Positions 8,690 to 16,476 of a stretch of 64,000 nucleotides of DNA are shown one piece after another (position 1 is the first letter of the stretch; each line of letters opens with the position of its first letter). Source of the DNA: CAYQDB01 sp964416195. GTDB taxonomy: Bacteria > Zixibacteria > MSB-5A5 > GN15 > FEB-12. The notes beneath the pieces were generated by a model. The model made no database searches. It was not told the origin of the DNA and saw only the letters and a list, made by a program, of their open reading frames with translations. The stretch lies in the NCBI GenBank assembly GCA_964416195.1, contig CAYQDB010000004.1, forward strand, positions 124,001 through 188,000. Reading direction: 5' to 3'. The position numbers and the translations under genes are program-made.

Positions 8690-10644
8690 TGCATTTCTTC
8701 CGTGCTATCGGATGGGTTCAGTTCAATATCCATTCCCCCTCCCCATTTTGAGTTGGTGCGCCAGTAGAAATTGTCGCGACCGTTGCCACTGTACTGATCG
8801 GAGCCGCCCAGATCGATAAACAGGCCGATAGAGCCGAAATCCCGACGTGGATTGCCGTACCCTTGTGAGTTATTGGGATTTTTGATGAAGTAGCGGTCAT
8901 CACCTTCGTTGTCAATAAGTACTCCAGCGCCATTGGCTGAACCGGCGCCCTGTGACAGGTCGTAGGCTGTGTAGGTATCATTACCGTGCCGATCAAGGAG
9001 AATACCGCATGAATAATCATGACCGCAGCCGTGCATCAAACCTTTCCCAAAATAGACATCCGAGCCATAGTCGTCAATGAGTACACCCAGAGTCATGTGG
9101 GTGGCCGAGCCCTGGGCATATTGAAACGACTGGTAGTTGTCATTGCCTGACGAATCATATATGATTCCTAACGACCACCAATAACTTGCTCCCTGGCCAA
9201 AAATATCAGAGTAGTAGCTGTCGTTGCCTTGCAGATCGATGATAGCGCCGATCCCCCCCGACATCCAGGGCCGTAGCCCATAGCCGAACCCCTGCGAGAG
9301 CGAGAGATAGTGATCTTCATACCGCAGGATGTCCTTGTACTTGCCCCCGGCGTAGTAGCTGTCGGACCCATCCGCATCATAGATAAACCCAACGCCCTCA
9401 ACAAAGCCGAATCCCTGGCAATAAACCGCTCCGTTGTAGATATCCCTGCCCCCTTCATCAACCAGCAACCCGATGCCGAACGTCCCTGCCCCCTGGACGT
9501 GCGTATCACCGTCATAGCGGTCATCTCCCGAGGCATCATAGAGCAGTCCAAACCCGAAATATCCGGAGCCGAGGCCAAAAGATTTCGCGTCATAACGATC
9601 ATCACCCCCAAAGTCCAAAAGCAATCCGGCCGAAAAACAACCCGAACCGAGGGCAAAATCAGTTTTTGCGCGATAACAATCATTTCCAGACAGGTCAATG
9701 ATAATTACCCCATGCGGCTTATCCGGGTCATAGGATAGGTCGTAGACATCGTCGCCGCCAAAATCGAGAATAAATCGGTAGTCGCCATGATAGTAATCGT
9801 TGCCGGGGCCGCCGATTTTCCACCCGCTCTGCTTGCCCAGGTACGATTCAAGATTGGCCTTATCTGGCAGGAACCCGATTCCCTCGATTATCCTCTCTGC
9901 CGAAACCTCACCGGATTGCAAACGTTGCCCGAGGTTATTGATCTCTACCATCAATTGGCGCAGGCAATCGATACCGGCGGCGACAATCGGGTCCTTCTCG
10001 ATCTTGGTTCCAAAGTGGACAAAGCGCTCGCAGTAACCCTCTTCGACCTTTTCCAGAGAGTCGATTGCCTCCACCGAGAGGAATTCCTCCTCCTCGCTCA
10101 TCACCACCAGCTCCTTAAACTCGTTCTTGAGGAACTCGCGTTGCTCGGAGTTGAGAAGAGCCAATGATTTCTCGGTGGATTTTGGAAAAACAATATCAAG
10201 GTAGGTGGCGGCTTTGGTCAGAAGCTGGTTGAAAGAGACATCGGTGTAGTACAGATTGTATGCCCGTTGGATTTCTGCAATATCAGGTTTATACGGGCGC
10301 GACCGCCGACTCTGATATTGACCTGCCAAGTCTTGAAAAAGAATCCCGGATAGAATCTCAGGTTGACCCACGACGTAAGCGTTCTTCAGGCCTGCTGCAT
10401 AGTCAATCATACCCAGCGGTCGCTGCATCAGATCAGCAATGATCTTGAGGCGGAAGGAGTCCGGCTCAGTATAATCTGGGCGGAAACCGATGTCATCCGG
10501 CTTCAGGCCCAGATATTCGGCCAAATGATCCAGACCGAACTGTTCTGCCGGCGGCGGTGGCGAAGCCACCTTTTCCTGACCAAGGGATTGAACAGCCGTC
10601 AGCAGGAGCAACAGAAGCAAGAGATATAGACACTTGTACCTCAT
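8686..10644 (-). CDS. Secreted protein with thirteen GGxDxY repeats, likely a beta-solenoid
   Basis: A 652-residue protein with a leucine-rich signal peptide (residues 1-22). Residues 35-275 are a mostly helical, charged domain that was not recognised. From about residue 277 to 620 there are about thirteen units with the core motif GGxDxY or GNDxY, then a QGxG stretch and a hydrophobic GxGLLxD strand. Most tyrosines are 26 or 27 residues apart (about 323, 350, 376, 402, 429, then 476, 503, 530, 557, 584); one 20-residue insertion falls after the fifth. The acidic, glycine-rich turns recall calcium-binding solenoids, but this is not the nine-residue RTX repeat. It is first in the operon with the HEAT protein (4-bp overlap). 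Confidence 0.75.
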   Translation of the reverse strand: MRYKCLYLLLLLLLLTAVQSLGQEKVASPPPPAEQFGLDHLAEYLGLKPDDIGFRPDYTEPDSFRLKIIADLMQRPLGMIDYAAGLKNAYVVGQPEILSGILFQDLAGQYQSRRSRPYKPDIAEIQRAYNLYYTDVSFNQLLTKAATYLDIVFPKSTEKSLALLNSEQREFLKNEFKELVVMSEEEEFLSVEAIDSLEKVEEGYCERFVHFGTKIEKDPIVAAGIDCLRQLMVEINNLGQRLQSGEVSAERIIEGIGFLPDKANLESYLGKQSGWKIGGPGNDYYHGDYRFILDFGGDDVYDLSYDPDKPHGVIIIDLSGNDCYRAKTDFALGSGCFSAGLLLDFGGDDRYDAKSFGLGSGYFGFGLLYDASGDDRYDGDTHVQGAGTFGIGLLVDEGGRDIYNGAVYCQGFGFVEGVGFIYDADGSDSYYAGGKYKDILRYEDHYLSLSQGFGYGLRPWMSGGIGAIIDLQGNDSYYSDIFGQGASYWWSLGIIYDSSGNDNYQSFQYAQGSATHMTLGVLIDDYGSDVYFGKGLMHGCGHDYSCGILLDRHGNDTYTAYDLSQGAGSANGAGVLIDNEGDDRYFIKNPNNSQGYGNPRRDFGSIGLFIDLGGSDQYSGNGRDNFYWRTNSKWGGGMDIELNPSDSTEEMQ

Positions 10645-10715
10645 TATAAATAAACAAGCTGATCAGAAATATGGAAGCAACAACAATCAATTGAACCGGG
10701 CTTGTAGGCTGGATT

Positions 10716-10959
10716 TTGTAGGACAGGAGTCCCCGAGATCCGCCAAAGGCGGACAGGAGTCAGAGAAGGCTGTGACATAAGTCGGTATGAGTATAATGCT
10801 CTTTGAGTGTAATGAATTTGAAGTCCTCCATCTTCGCGTAGCGGTGGGCTTTACGTCCGCCGTCAAATGGCGGGAGACAAGCCCCCGCTCTACGCGAGGG
10901 ACAATTTCTATCTTTTGTCACAGCCAACATGCGGCAGGTCTCGGAGAGACATGCCCTAC
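10716..10959. repeat. Family A repeat arms split by a family B element
   Basis: The left arm (from 10716, TTGTAGGACAGGAGTCC, reaching GGCTGTGACA) and the right arm (about 10918-10959, TGTCACAGCC then GGCAGGTCTCGGAGAGACA and GCCCTAC) are inverted relative to each other. They resemble the family A palindrome. Between them sits the family B palindrome at 10832-10899. The 392-bp gap between the repeat-protein gene and the pilin terminator holds nothing else I can recognise. Confidence 0.6.
10832..10899. repeat. Dispersed palindromic repeat, family B copy 1
   Basis: An imperfect palindrome with arms CTTCGCGTAGCGGTGGGC and GCCCCCGCTCTACGCGAG. The reverse complement of the element at 24087-24153 matches it along its whole length (GTCCGCCG in the centre of both). 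A degenerate half copy is at 52662-52697. Confidence 0.7.
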
Positions 10960-10983
10960 TGCTGTTGCCCTGCTATAAATCAT

Positions 10984-11010
10984 AAAAAAACGCCCGCCTA
11001 TGGCGGGCGC
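10984..11010 (-). terminator. Rho-independent terminator of the first pilin gene
   Basis: Read on the minus strand, a GC-rich hairpin (stem CGCCCGCC / GGCGGGCG, loop of about four bases) runs straight into seven T residues. It lies 27 bp after the pilin stop codon, so the pilin gene is a monocistronic unit. Confidence 0.9.
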
Positions 11011-11036
11011 CTCAGACTCGACCTGATACGCTTATG

Positions 11037-11459
11037 TTAGGTCGTTACATCGTTGATAGTATTTGTTAAAGTGCCATTCTGGTCGATTGTCCAGGTGTCA
11101 ATCGTGGCGTCATCGTCAAGGTCGGCGGTAGCGGTAAAGGTAAAGGTATTCACCGCTTGCACAAGAGCGTAACTGTATCTGGCACTGGCCATGATCTCAA
11201 CGCCGAGAACTGGGAAAGAACCACCGGCCGCTTGAGGTGTGGCATCACCGGTTACGTAGGTATTGTTCTCCTGACGATAAGCCCGTTCCATCGTATAGAT
11301 CTGCTTCAAGATCTCCTTGGCTTCTGACTGCTTCGACTTGGTCGTGGCCTGCATGAAACGCGGGATAGCCAGAGCAGCAAGGATGCCGATGATCACGACC
11401 ACGATCATCAACTCGATGAGGGTGAAACCTCTCTGGCGGTTTTGGAACTTAGTAAACAT
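11037..11459 (-). CDS. Type IV pilin-like protein (first copy)
   Basis: A 140-residue type IV pilin or pseudopilin. A short basic leader (MFTKFQNRQRG) precedes the prepilin-peptidase site, giving mature FTLIELMIVVVIIGILAALAIPRF with the conserved Glu5. A helical stem (TTKSKQSEAKEILKQIY) and a small C-terminal globular domain rich in Thr and Asp follow. The ribosome-binding site AGGAGG is ideally placed. It is closely related to the protein at 12038-12466: leader, stem and the C-terminal xIDTWTIDQxGxLxNTINDxTT are near identical, so this is a recent duplication. A sigma-54 promoter lies about 70 bp upstream and a strong terminator follows. Confidence 0.93.
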   Translation of the reverse strand: MFTKFQNRQRGFTLIELMIVVVIIGILAALAIPRFMQATTKSKQSEAKEILKQIYTMERAYRQENNTYVTGDATPQAAGGSFPVLGVEIMASARYSYALVQAVNTFTFTATADLDDDATIDTWTIDQNGTLTNTINDVTT

Positions 11460-11529
11460 TGAAACCTCCTACGGTTTTTGATTTAAGGTTTCTGGCCTTA
11501 TTTGATCCTTTTCTCTAAGCAAACCATCG

Positions 11530-11544
11530 GCAAAGACCGTACCA
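11530..11544 (-). promoter_or_regulatory. Sigma-54 (-24/-12) promoter of the first pilin gene
   Basis: On the minus strand: TGGTAC-N5-TTGC, with exactly ten bases between the GG and GC dinucleotides, as RpoN promoters need. It is 71 bp upstream of the pilin start codon. A sigma-54 activator gene (12546-13949) lies nearby. Confidence 0.8.
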
Positions 11545-11785
11545 CCGTTGATGATTATTTTTGAACAGCCGCCAGCGGCCAGAATCCATTGCCACGATGG
11601 AGATTCCCCTTTTGCGCGCGTGGCCTATGGCGCTGTTCCCTCAATTCTAAGAGGATTGTTCGGGTTCTTATCAGAGCAAAACGCCAAAGCTCTTGCATTC
11701 TGCATGGGGGCAAGCCCCTTGATCTCTCAGTTAAGATAGGTCGGGATTTCTGTAGTAAGTCGGGTTCCAAATGATCTTGGTGGTG

Positions 11786-11995
11786 TCGGGCGACCCTGCC
11801 CGATACTTAATTGCGAAAGGGCTGTCATGCAGGATTACATGACAGCACCCAAACATGAATGTCATTGGTTTCTCAAGTGGCGTCAGGCGTCTCTGCCTGA
11901 TGCTTCCTCAATAGATCTGTATGTAGTGAACTGACTTATGCCTGTCGGGCAGAGACACCCGACAGCACCTTATGCAGGGCCACGTAACAGCACCC
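11786..11995. repeat. Cluster of short related palindromes (family D) between the two pilin genes
   Basis: About five imperfect palindromes stand in 210 bp: GTGTCGGGCG...CTGCCCGATAC, CTGTCATGCAG...CATGACAGC, GCGTCAGGCGT...GCCTGATGC, CTGTCGGGCAG...CCCGACAGC and a partial ATGCAGGGCC...CGTAACAGC. The phrase ACAGCACCCAAACATGAAT occurs twice (near 11845 and 11985). They share a core of the GTCGGGC / GCCCGAC kind. The rest of the 578-bp gap holds only the first pilin promoter. Confidence 0.65.
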
Positions 11996-12037
11996 AAACA
12001 TGAATATCAAGCACCAAGTGAGCTTAACCTACAATTT

Positions 12038-12466
12038 CTATGTCGTTGCGTCATTTATCGTATTGGCCAGAGCCCCCGTCTGATCAATTGTCCAGGTGTC
12101 AATGGCCACGTCGTCATCGATATTGGCCGTTGCTGTTGCCGTAAAGACATTGGCGCCTCCGACAACTGTGTAGGTATACTTAGCGTCCACCATAATCTCA
12201 ATCCAGATGGCGTTCAGGGCATTAGGAGTAGCTGCGGATGCCGGGCCGGCCGGTATGTAATAGCTGTTGACCATGGATTGCTGACGGTAGGCGCGTTCGT
12301 TGACATAGATCTGCTTGAGGATCAGTTTGGCCTCCGACTGCTTGGATTTAGTAGTGGTTCGCATGAAACGCGGTATAGCCAAAGCGGCCAGAATACCGAT
12401 AATAACAACCACTATCATCAGCTCTATCAGCGTAAAGCCCCTCGATGCTGCCCGTTCTGATCTCAT
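12038..12466 (-). CDS. Type IV pilin-like protein (second copy)
   Basis: A 142-residue pilin paralogous to the one at 11037-11459. Leader MRSERAASRG is followed by FTLIELMIVVVIIGILAALAIPRF; the stem KSKQSEAKLILKQIY is almost identical to the first copy. The middle of the globular domain differs, with NSYYIPAGPASAATPNALNAIWIEI replaced by another sequence in the paralogue. The ribosome-binding site is GAGGACGAG. The gene has its own sigma-54 promoter about 45 bp upstream. Two copies with separate promoters could provide major and minor pilins or alternative forms; that is inference. Confidence 0.93.
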   Translation of the reverse strand: MRSERAASRGFTLIELMIVVVIIGILAALAIPRFMRTTTKSKQSEAKLILKQIYVNERAYRQQSMVNSYYIPAGPASAATPNALNAIWIEIMVDAKYTYTVVGGANVFTATATANIDDDVAIDTWTIDQTGALANTINDATT

Positions 12467-12510
12467 CTCGTCCTCGTTTCGCTAATAAGCATACACTTAG
12501 GCGAGAATAC

Positions 12511-12526
12511 TGCAATTCTCATTCCA
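12511..12526 (-). promoter_or_regulatory. Sigma-54 (-24/-12) promoter of the second pilin gene
   Basis: On the minus strand: TTGGAATGAGAATTGCA, with the GG-N10-GC spacing of RpoN promoters, about 45 bp upstream of the pilin start. It lies directly between the pilin gene and the end of the sigma-54 activator gene. Confidence 0.78.
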
Positions 12527-12545
12527 AAAACCTGTTCAGAATTTG

Positions 12546-13949
12546 CTACTTCTTCTCAGGCCGGGATTTGCGTTTTCCGGCCCCGTTAAGCGAAAATTCC
12601 TTCATGTCATAGCGCTGAATTTTGCGGTAAAGCGTCGAGACATCGATCCCCAGAACTTTAGCCGCCTCCGCTTTTTTCCCTTCAGTTTGGCTCATGACGT
12701 AGTGGATATAGGCTTTCTCGATGGATCCCAGAGTCGGCGTGATGGCATCAGCCTCATTTACTACGGTGACCTGCTCGGGCCGGCGAACTTTCTCGGGCAA
12801 GTCAGCCACTTCTAGGGTCTCTGTTCGATTGAGCAGAACCGCTCGCTCTATTGTGTTCTCCAACTCGCGCACATTCCCCGGCCACTGATATGCCCTCAGC
12901 AGATGCATCGATTCTTCAGATATCTCCTTGGTGGGTATGTTGAGCTTTTCGCAATACATAGAAATGAAGTGCTTTGCCAGCAGCTCGATATCTTCCTTGC
13001 GCTCCCGCAGCGGAGGGATGCAAATCGGGATTACGTTCAGGCGATAGAAAAGATCAGCTCGAAACCGACCAGCCTTGACATCTTCTTCGATGTCTGAGTT
13101 CGTAGCGGCGATCAGTCGTACGTCGACCTCGATCTGCTTGGTGTCCCCTACGGGGGTGATTCTCTTGTCCTCAAGCACCCGCAGGAGTTTCACCTGAATT
13201 GCAGTGGAGGTATTCCCCACCTCATCGAGGAAGAACGTCCCGCCGTCAGCTACTTTGAACAGTCCCTCCTTGTCTCTTATCGCACCTGTAAATGCCCCTC
13301 TCTTATGCCCGAACAACTCCGATTCCAACAGGGTCTCAGGAAGAGCGGCACAGTTGATAGTAACAAATGGCCCGGCGCAACGAGGGGAATGATGATGAAT
13401 AGCCTTAGCTATCAGGTCTTTGCCTGTGCCGGACTCCCCACGGATCAGAACAGTCGAATCAGAAGAGGCAACTCGCCTCGCCAGCTTCTTGAGCATGACT
13501 ACCGCTTCCGAAACGCCTACAAAATTGTCAAAGGAGTTGTCGCCCTGGAGCCGTTTCTTGAGGCTCTTGTTCTCGCTGATTAGCTGCTTGCGGTTGATGC
13601 TCTTTTCTATAGCCAGCTTGATTTCGTCAACCTTAAACGGCTTGGTAATATAGTCCACAGCCCCCTGTTTCATCGCTTCGATAGCGGTGCCTACGGAGGC
13701 ATAGGCAGTCATAACGATGAGGTCCTGCTCATTTTTGAACGCTTTCACTTCTTTCAGGACGTCAATTCCGGACATCTCCGGCATGTTCAGGTCAGCCAGA
13801 ACCAGGTCATAGTTGTTCTCTTTCAGAAGTGATATCCCTTGCCGACCGGAAATGGCGGAATCAACTTGATACCCCTCCTTGGAGAGCATGATCTCCATGA
13901 AGTTGCACATCGAATCTTCGTCATCGATGACAAGTATTCTGGCCGGCAT
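12546..13949 (-). CDS. Sigma-54-dependent response regulator (PilR/NtrC type)
   Basis: A 467-residue activator with the full NtrC layout. The receiver domain (1-120) has the acidic pair IDDEDS, the phosphoacceptor Asp in LVLADLNMPEMSG, and the Lys of ITKPF. The AAA+ domain (about 140-375) has Walker A GESGTGKD, the sigma-54 contact loop GAFTGA, and Walker B GGTFFLDEV. A Fis-type helix-turn-helix ends the protein (KAEAAKVLGIDVSTLYRKIQ). The ATG at 13949 has an AGGAG site 8 bp upstream, so the longer frame from 13967 is not used. Its position next to two pilin genes with sigma-54 promoters argues for a PilR-like role. No partner kinase gene is adjacent. Confidence 0.93.
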   Translation of the reverse strand: MPARILVIDDEDSMCNFMEIMLSKEGYQVDSAISGRQGISLLKENNYDLVLADLNMPEMSGIDVLKEVKAFKNEQDLIVMTAYASVGTAIEAMKQGAVDYITKPFKVDEIKLAIEKSINRKQLISENKSLKKRLQGDNSFDNFVGVSEAVVMLKKLARRVASSDSTVLIRGESGTGKDLIAKAIHHHSPRCAGPFVTINCAALPETLLESELFGHKRGAFTGAIRDKEGLFKVADGGTFFLDEVGNTSTAIQVKLLRVLEDKRITPVGDTKQIEVDVRLIAATNSDIEEDVKAGRFRADLFYRLNVIPICIPPLRERKEDIELLAKHFISMYCEKLNIPTKEISEESMHLLRAYQWPGNVRELENTIERAVLLNRTETLEVADLPEKVRRPEQVTVVNEADAITPTLGSIEKAYIHYVMSQTEGKKAEAAKVLGIDVSTLYRKIQRYDMKEFSLNGAGKRKSRPEKK

Positions 13950-14193
13950 AGGTGCTCCTATTATCAAAGCGGACTTTCTGTAGCAGTCCTTATCAATCTA
14001 TTTTTCGGCATACAACCGTCAACCTGCACCGCCCTGAGAGACATTGCGCACAGATTAGACAGGTTATTGACGCCTCGGCAGGCTGGTTTTACGTTTGATA
14101 ATGGTGATATTTTATGCCTTGTCATGTACCGACTTATATGGTTTTATATTCAGAAGCGCCGTTAGGAAACCTTCAGGCAATCGTGGATATGCT

Positions 14194-14661
14194 ATGATAG
14201 GCGATAGTCGGAGGCAACTGGTTGACAACATCAGGACAGCCATTGCCAATGAGCAGACAGAAATGGATGTTCTTAGAGCCGCCGTGCAGTTGATAGACAG
14301 CTTTTCGGAAGGGTACAACTGGACCGGCTTTTACCTGATGCGGGGAAACGTACTGGAGGTAGGGCCATACGTCGGTCCGGAAACGCCACACAAACGAATT
14401 GAACTGAACAGGGGCATTTGCGGCGCCGCGGCATCGAAGAAGCAGTCCATTATCGTCAACGACGTTAGCGCTGAACCTCGATTCCTGGCTTGTGCAACCA
14501 CCACCCGGTCGGAAATCGTTGTGCCGCTCATGGATGGAAGCCGCTGTCTGGGGGAGATCGACATCGATTCCAACCAGCCCGATTTCTTTAACTCCGAAGA
14601 TAGAGAGATGCTGGAGGCAATCGCGGCTGTAATTGTGCAACGACTGAGGAATATCAGATGA
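14194..14661 (+). CDS. GAF-domain protein of the free-methionine-R-sulfoxide-reductase type
   Basis: A 155-residue single GAF domain closest in pattern to fRMsr/YebR (NWTGFYLM, GICGAA, SEIVVPL, LGEIDIDSN). Of the three cysteines used by fRMsr enzymes, two are present (GICG and the catalytic-type RFLACATTTRSE). The first, normally in QGxxAC, is missing (here YVGPETPHKR). It may reduce free methionine sulfoxide with a two-cysteine cycle, or only bind a ligand. The start at 14194 fits the fRMsr family; the frame stays open upstream but that sequence looks non-coding. It is divergent from the sigma-54 activator. Confidence 0.75.
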   Translation: MIGDSRRQLVDNIRTAIANEQTEMDVLRAAVQLIDSFSEGYNWTGFYLMRGNVLEVGPYVGPETPHKRIELNRGICGAAASKKQSIIVNDVSAEPRFLACATTTRSEIVVPLMDGSRCLGEIDIDSNQPDFFNSEDREMLEAIAAVIVQRLRNIR

Positions 14662-14797
14662 GAGCGTGGTTGGCACATAGGTACACGCCACAGGCGTTGC
14701 GAGAGGGTAACTGCTATAAGCCCGAGAAGTAAACTTATCCCACACTCCTGCCGATATTCATCATGAAATGACAAGAGTTGTCAATAAAGGAGAAAAA

Positions 14798-15286
14798 ATG
14801 TACAAGCTTATGAAAACCAGAAACGGGTTTACCCTGATTGAGCTTATTATTGTCGTTGTAGTGATCGGGATTCTGGCTACAGTCGCTATTCCCAAGTTCC
14901 TTGAATTAAGAGTTGAGGCCGAAAAGGCGGCTGTTGACACAATGCTCGGTTCTCTTGAATCCGCCATGTCAATCTACTCCTCGCGTCAATACCTAAACAG
15001 CAATTCCATCGCCGTCCACAACCCGTTTGACGATCTCTCCAATGTCCCTAACAACTACAATGGAGTCAACGACCCTGTGACACCTACCAACACGCCTGAT
15101 GGAACCTGGTCATTCCGAACCAGCGGCAACTGGATCATGTACAATCCCAAGGCATCCATCTCTGGCGGATGGCTCAACGGGGGGCAACGATTTATTATCT
15201 ACAGAATTGAAGTTGTCACTGAAGGCGCTGACACCGTCGGTTTGCGGTTGAACACGACCAGTTCCTACGCCTATACTTGGGATTGA
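14798..15286 (+). CDS. Type IV pilin-like protein (third, divergent)
   Basis: A 162-residue pilin or pseudopilin. Leader MYKLMKTRNG precedes FTLIELIIVVVVIGILATVAIPKFLELR, with Glu5 kept. The globular domain is unlike the other two pilins in this window: it has NPFDDLSNVPNNYNG and a Trp-rich segment, resembling type II secretion pseudopilins or minor pilins. The start is fixed by AAAGGAG 6 bp upstream of ATG 14798; an earlier ATG at 14768 lies before this site. No convincing sigma-54 promoter was found upstream. Confidence 0.88.
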   Translation: MYKLMKTRNGFTLIELIIVVVVIGILATVAIPKFLELRVEAEKAAVDTMLGSLESAMSIYSSRQYLNSNSIAVHNPFDDLSNVPNNYNGVNDPVTPTNTPDGTWSFRTSGNWIMYNPKASISGGWLNGGQRFIIYRIEVVTEGADTVGLRLNTTSSYAYTWD

Positions 15287-15413
15287 GGCATATAGAGGTC
15301 TTCATTTTTATTGAAATCCCGCTTGATTGACATCATAGCAGGGTAGGGACTTGCTTCCCACTAACCTGCGTTATTCATAAACTCCAGCTTATCCTGCAAC
15401 AGCTTGTCGGCGA

Positions 15414-15509
15414 GTCATCACGAGTGACCGGAGGGAGTGTGGTGATCTCAGTTGTGTAACTATTTCCAAAGCAAGAGATTGCCACGTCGCTTCACTCCTC
15501 GCAAAGACG
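15414..15509. repeat. Dispersed palindromic repeat, family E copy 1
   Basis: The left arm GTCATCACGAGTGACCGGAG and the right arm GAGATTGCCACGTCGCTTC...CTCGCAAAGACG are imperfect inverted copies. The right arm matches the copy at 36948-37077. It resembles the widespread bacterial TCATTGCGAG...CTCGCAATGA intergenic repeat. Outside it, the 403-bp gap 15287-15689 shows nothing recognisable except a GGTAGGGACTTGCTTCCC stretch near 15345 that may be a family B fragment. Confidence 0.65.
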
Positions 15510-15689
15510 TGAACGAAGAACTTGTGAATTATCCGGGCTAAAACACCGGTGGGCACAAAATGAATATGCCTTTGGCGCCTCGCCGCTACACGGAGTCAAC
15601 GAATAGTAAGTTCATCTGGCGCCAGAACTACTCTAGTTAAGTCGACTTATGGGCCATCCTCTGATCATCTGCCCCACAAGAACGAAAAA

Positions 15690-16229
15690 TCATTTCTTAA
15701 ACTCATCCCTCAAAAGTCCGTAGCGCAATTCATCCAACCACTGGCCGTTCTGGTTGATGCTCTTGCGCAAACAGCCCTCAAGCGTAAACCCAATCCTCTC
15801 CAGCATCCGTGCGGAGACAAGGTTGGGATGCATCACTCTGGCCCAGATGCGAAACAGTTTGAGTTCTGAAAAGCCATACCACAGCATGAGTCGCAGGGCC
15901 TCGGTGGCATATCCTCTACCCCAGTATTTCTTAGCCAGCCAGTAGCCTACTTCCGCATTCTGATCTTTCTGGTTGACTCCCGCCAGACCAACCATGCCGA
16001 TAATGCTGCCGGTGGCTCTGTATTCAATCCCCAGATGATATTCTCTCCCCTTTCTAATCTGTTGATGAGTGAGCCTAATGAAGTGCAAAGCGTCGCGTAA
16101 CTTGTAGGGATGGGGTATAAAGGTATACCGGCTGATTTCCTTGTCGCGGGCATGTTCATATATTGATTGTGCGTCGGACTTGGTGACTTTTCTAAGGTTG
16201 ACGTTGTTGCCTTCGATGAAGATGTCCAT
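15690..16229 (-). CDS. GNAT acetyltransferase (RimJ/RimL type)
   Basis: A 179-residue N-acetyltransferase of the RimJ/RimL group, which transfers acetyl from acetyl-CoA to protein N-termini or small amines. The N terminus reads IEGNNVNLRKVTKSDA; the acetyl-CoA-binding P-loop region is GYWLAKKYWGRGYATEALRLML; the end is NLVSARMLERIGFTLEGCLRK, all typical. The frame is open further upstream to 16445, but that part is low-complexity and the ATG at 16229 aligns with the family start; the ribosome-binding site is weak. It is convergent with the third pilin and divergent from hutU. The acceptor is unknown. Confidence 0.88.
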   Translation of the reverse strand: MDIFIEGNNVNLRKVTKSDAQSIYEHARDKEISRYTFIPHPYKLRDALHFIRLTHQQIRKGREYHLGIEYRATGSIIGMVGLAGVNQKDQNAEVGYWLAKKYWGRGYATEALRLMLWYGFSELKLFRIWARVMHPNLVSARMLERIGFTLEGCLRKSINQNGQWLDELRYGLLRDEFKK

Positions 16230-16476
16230 GTCATTTTCTCTGGTTATTGTTGGGTCAATACACTCCAAGAGCCGCAGGTTGTCAAGGAGATAGTAATATG
16301 AACATGAGCCCTGTAATCGAGCTAAACAACACGGCAGAACCCACCAGACGGGGGGAAGCTGAAACATGACCGACACGGCAAGTGCTCCAGTTGTTTCGGG
16401 TACGACCCCAGAACACTCCATTTGACTATCTTCTCTCGGTGACATATATTCGGCTCAATAGGTAAGGAGTAGGGCA

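Noticed and set aside
11786..11995. A CRISPR array
   Set aside because: The palindromes differ in length and sequence, with uneven gaps and no constant direct repeat; no cas genes are nearby.
14669..14690. A sigma-54 promoter for the third pilin
   Set aside because: TTGGCAC is present but there is no GC ten bases after the GG, so the essential spacing fails.
16230..16445. An N-terminal extension of the GNAT protein
   Set aside because: The added residues do not resemble the family and the normal domain start is at ATG 16229.
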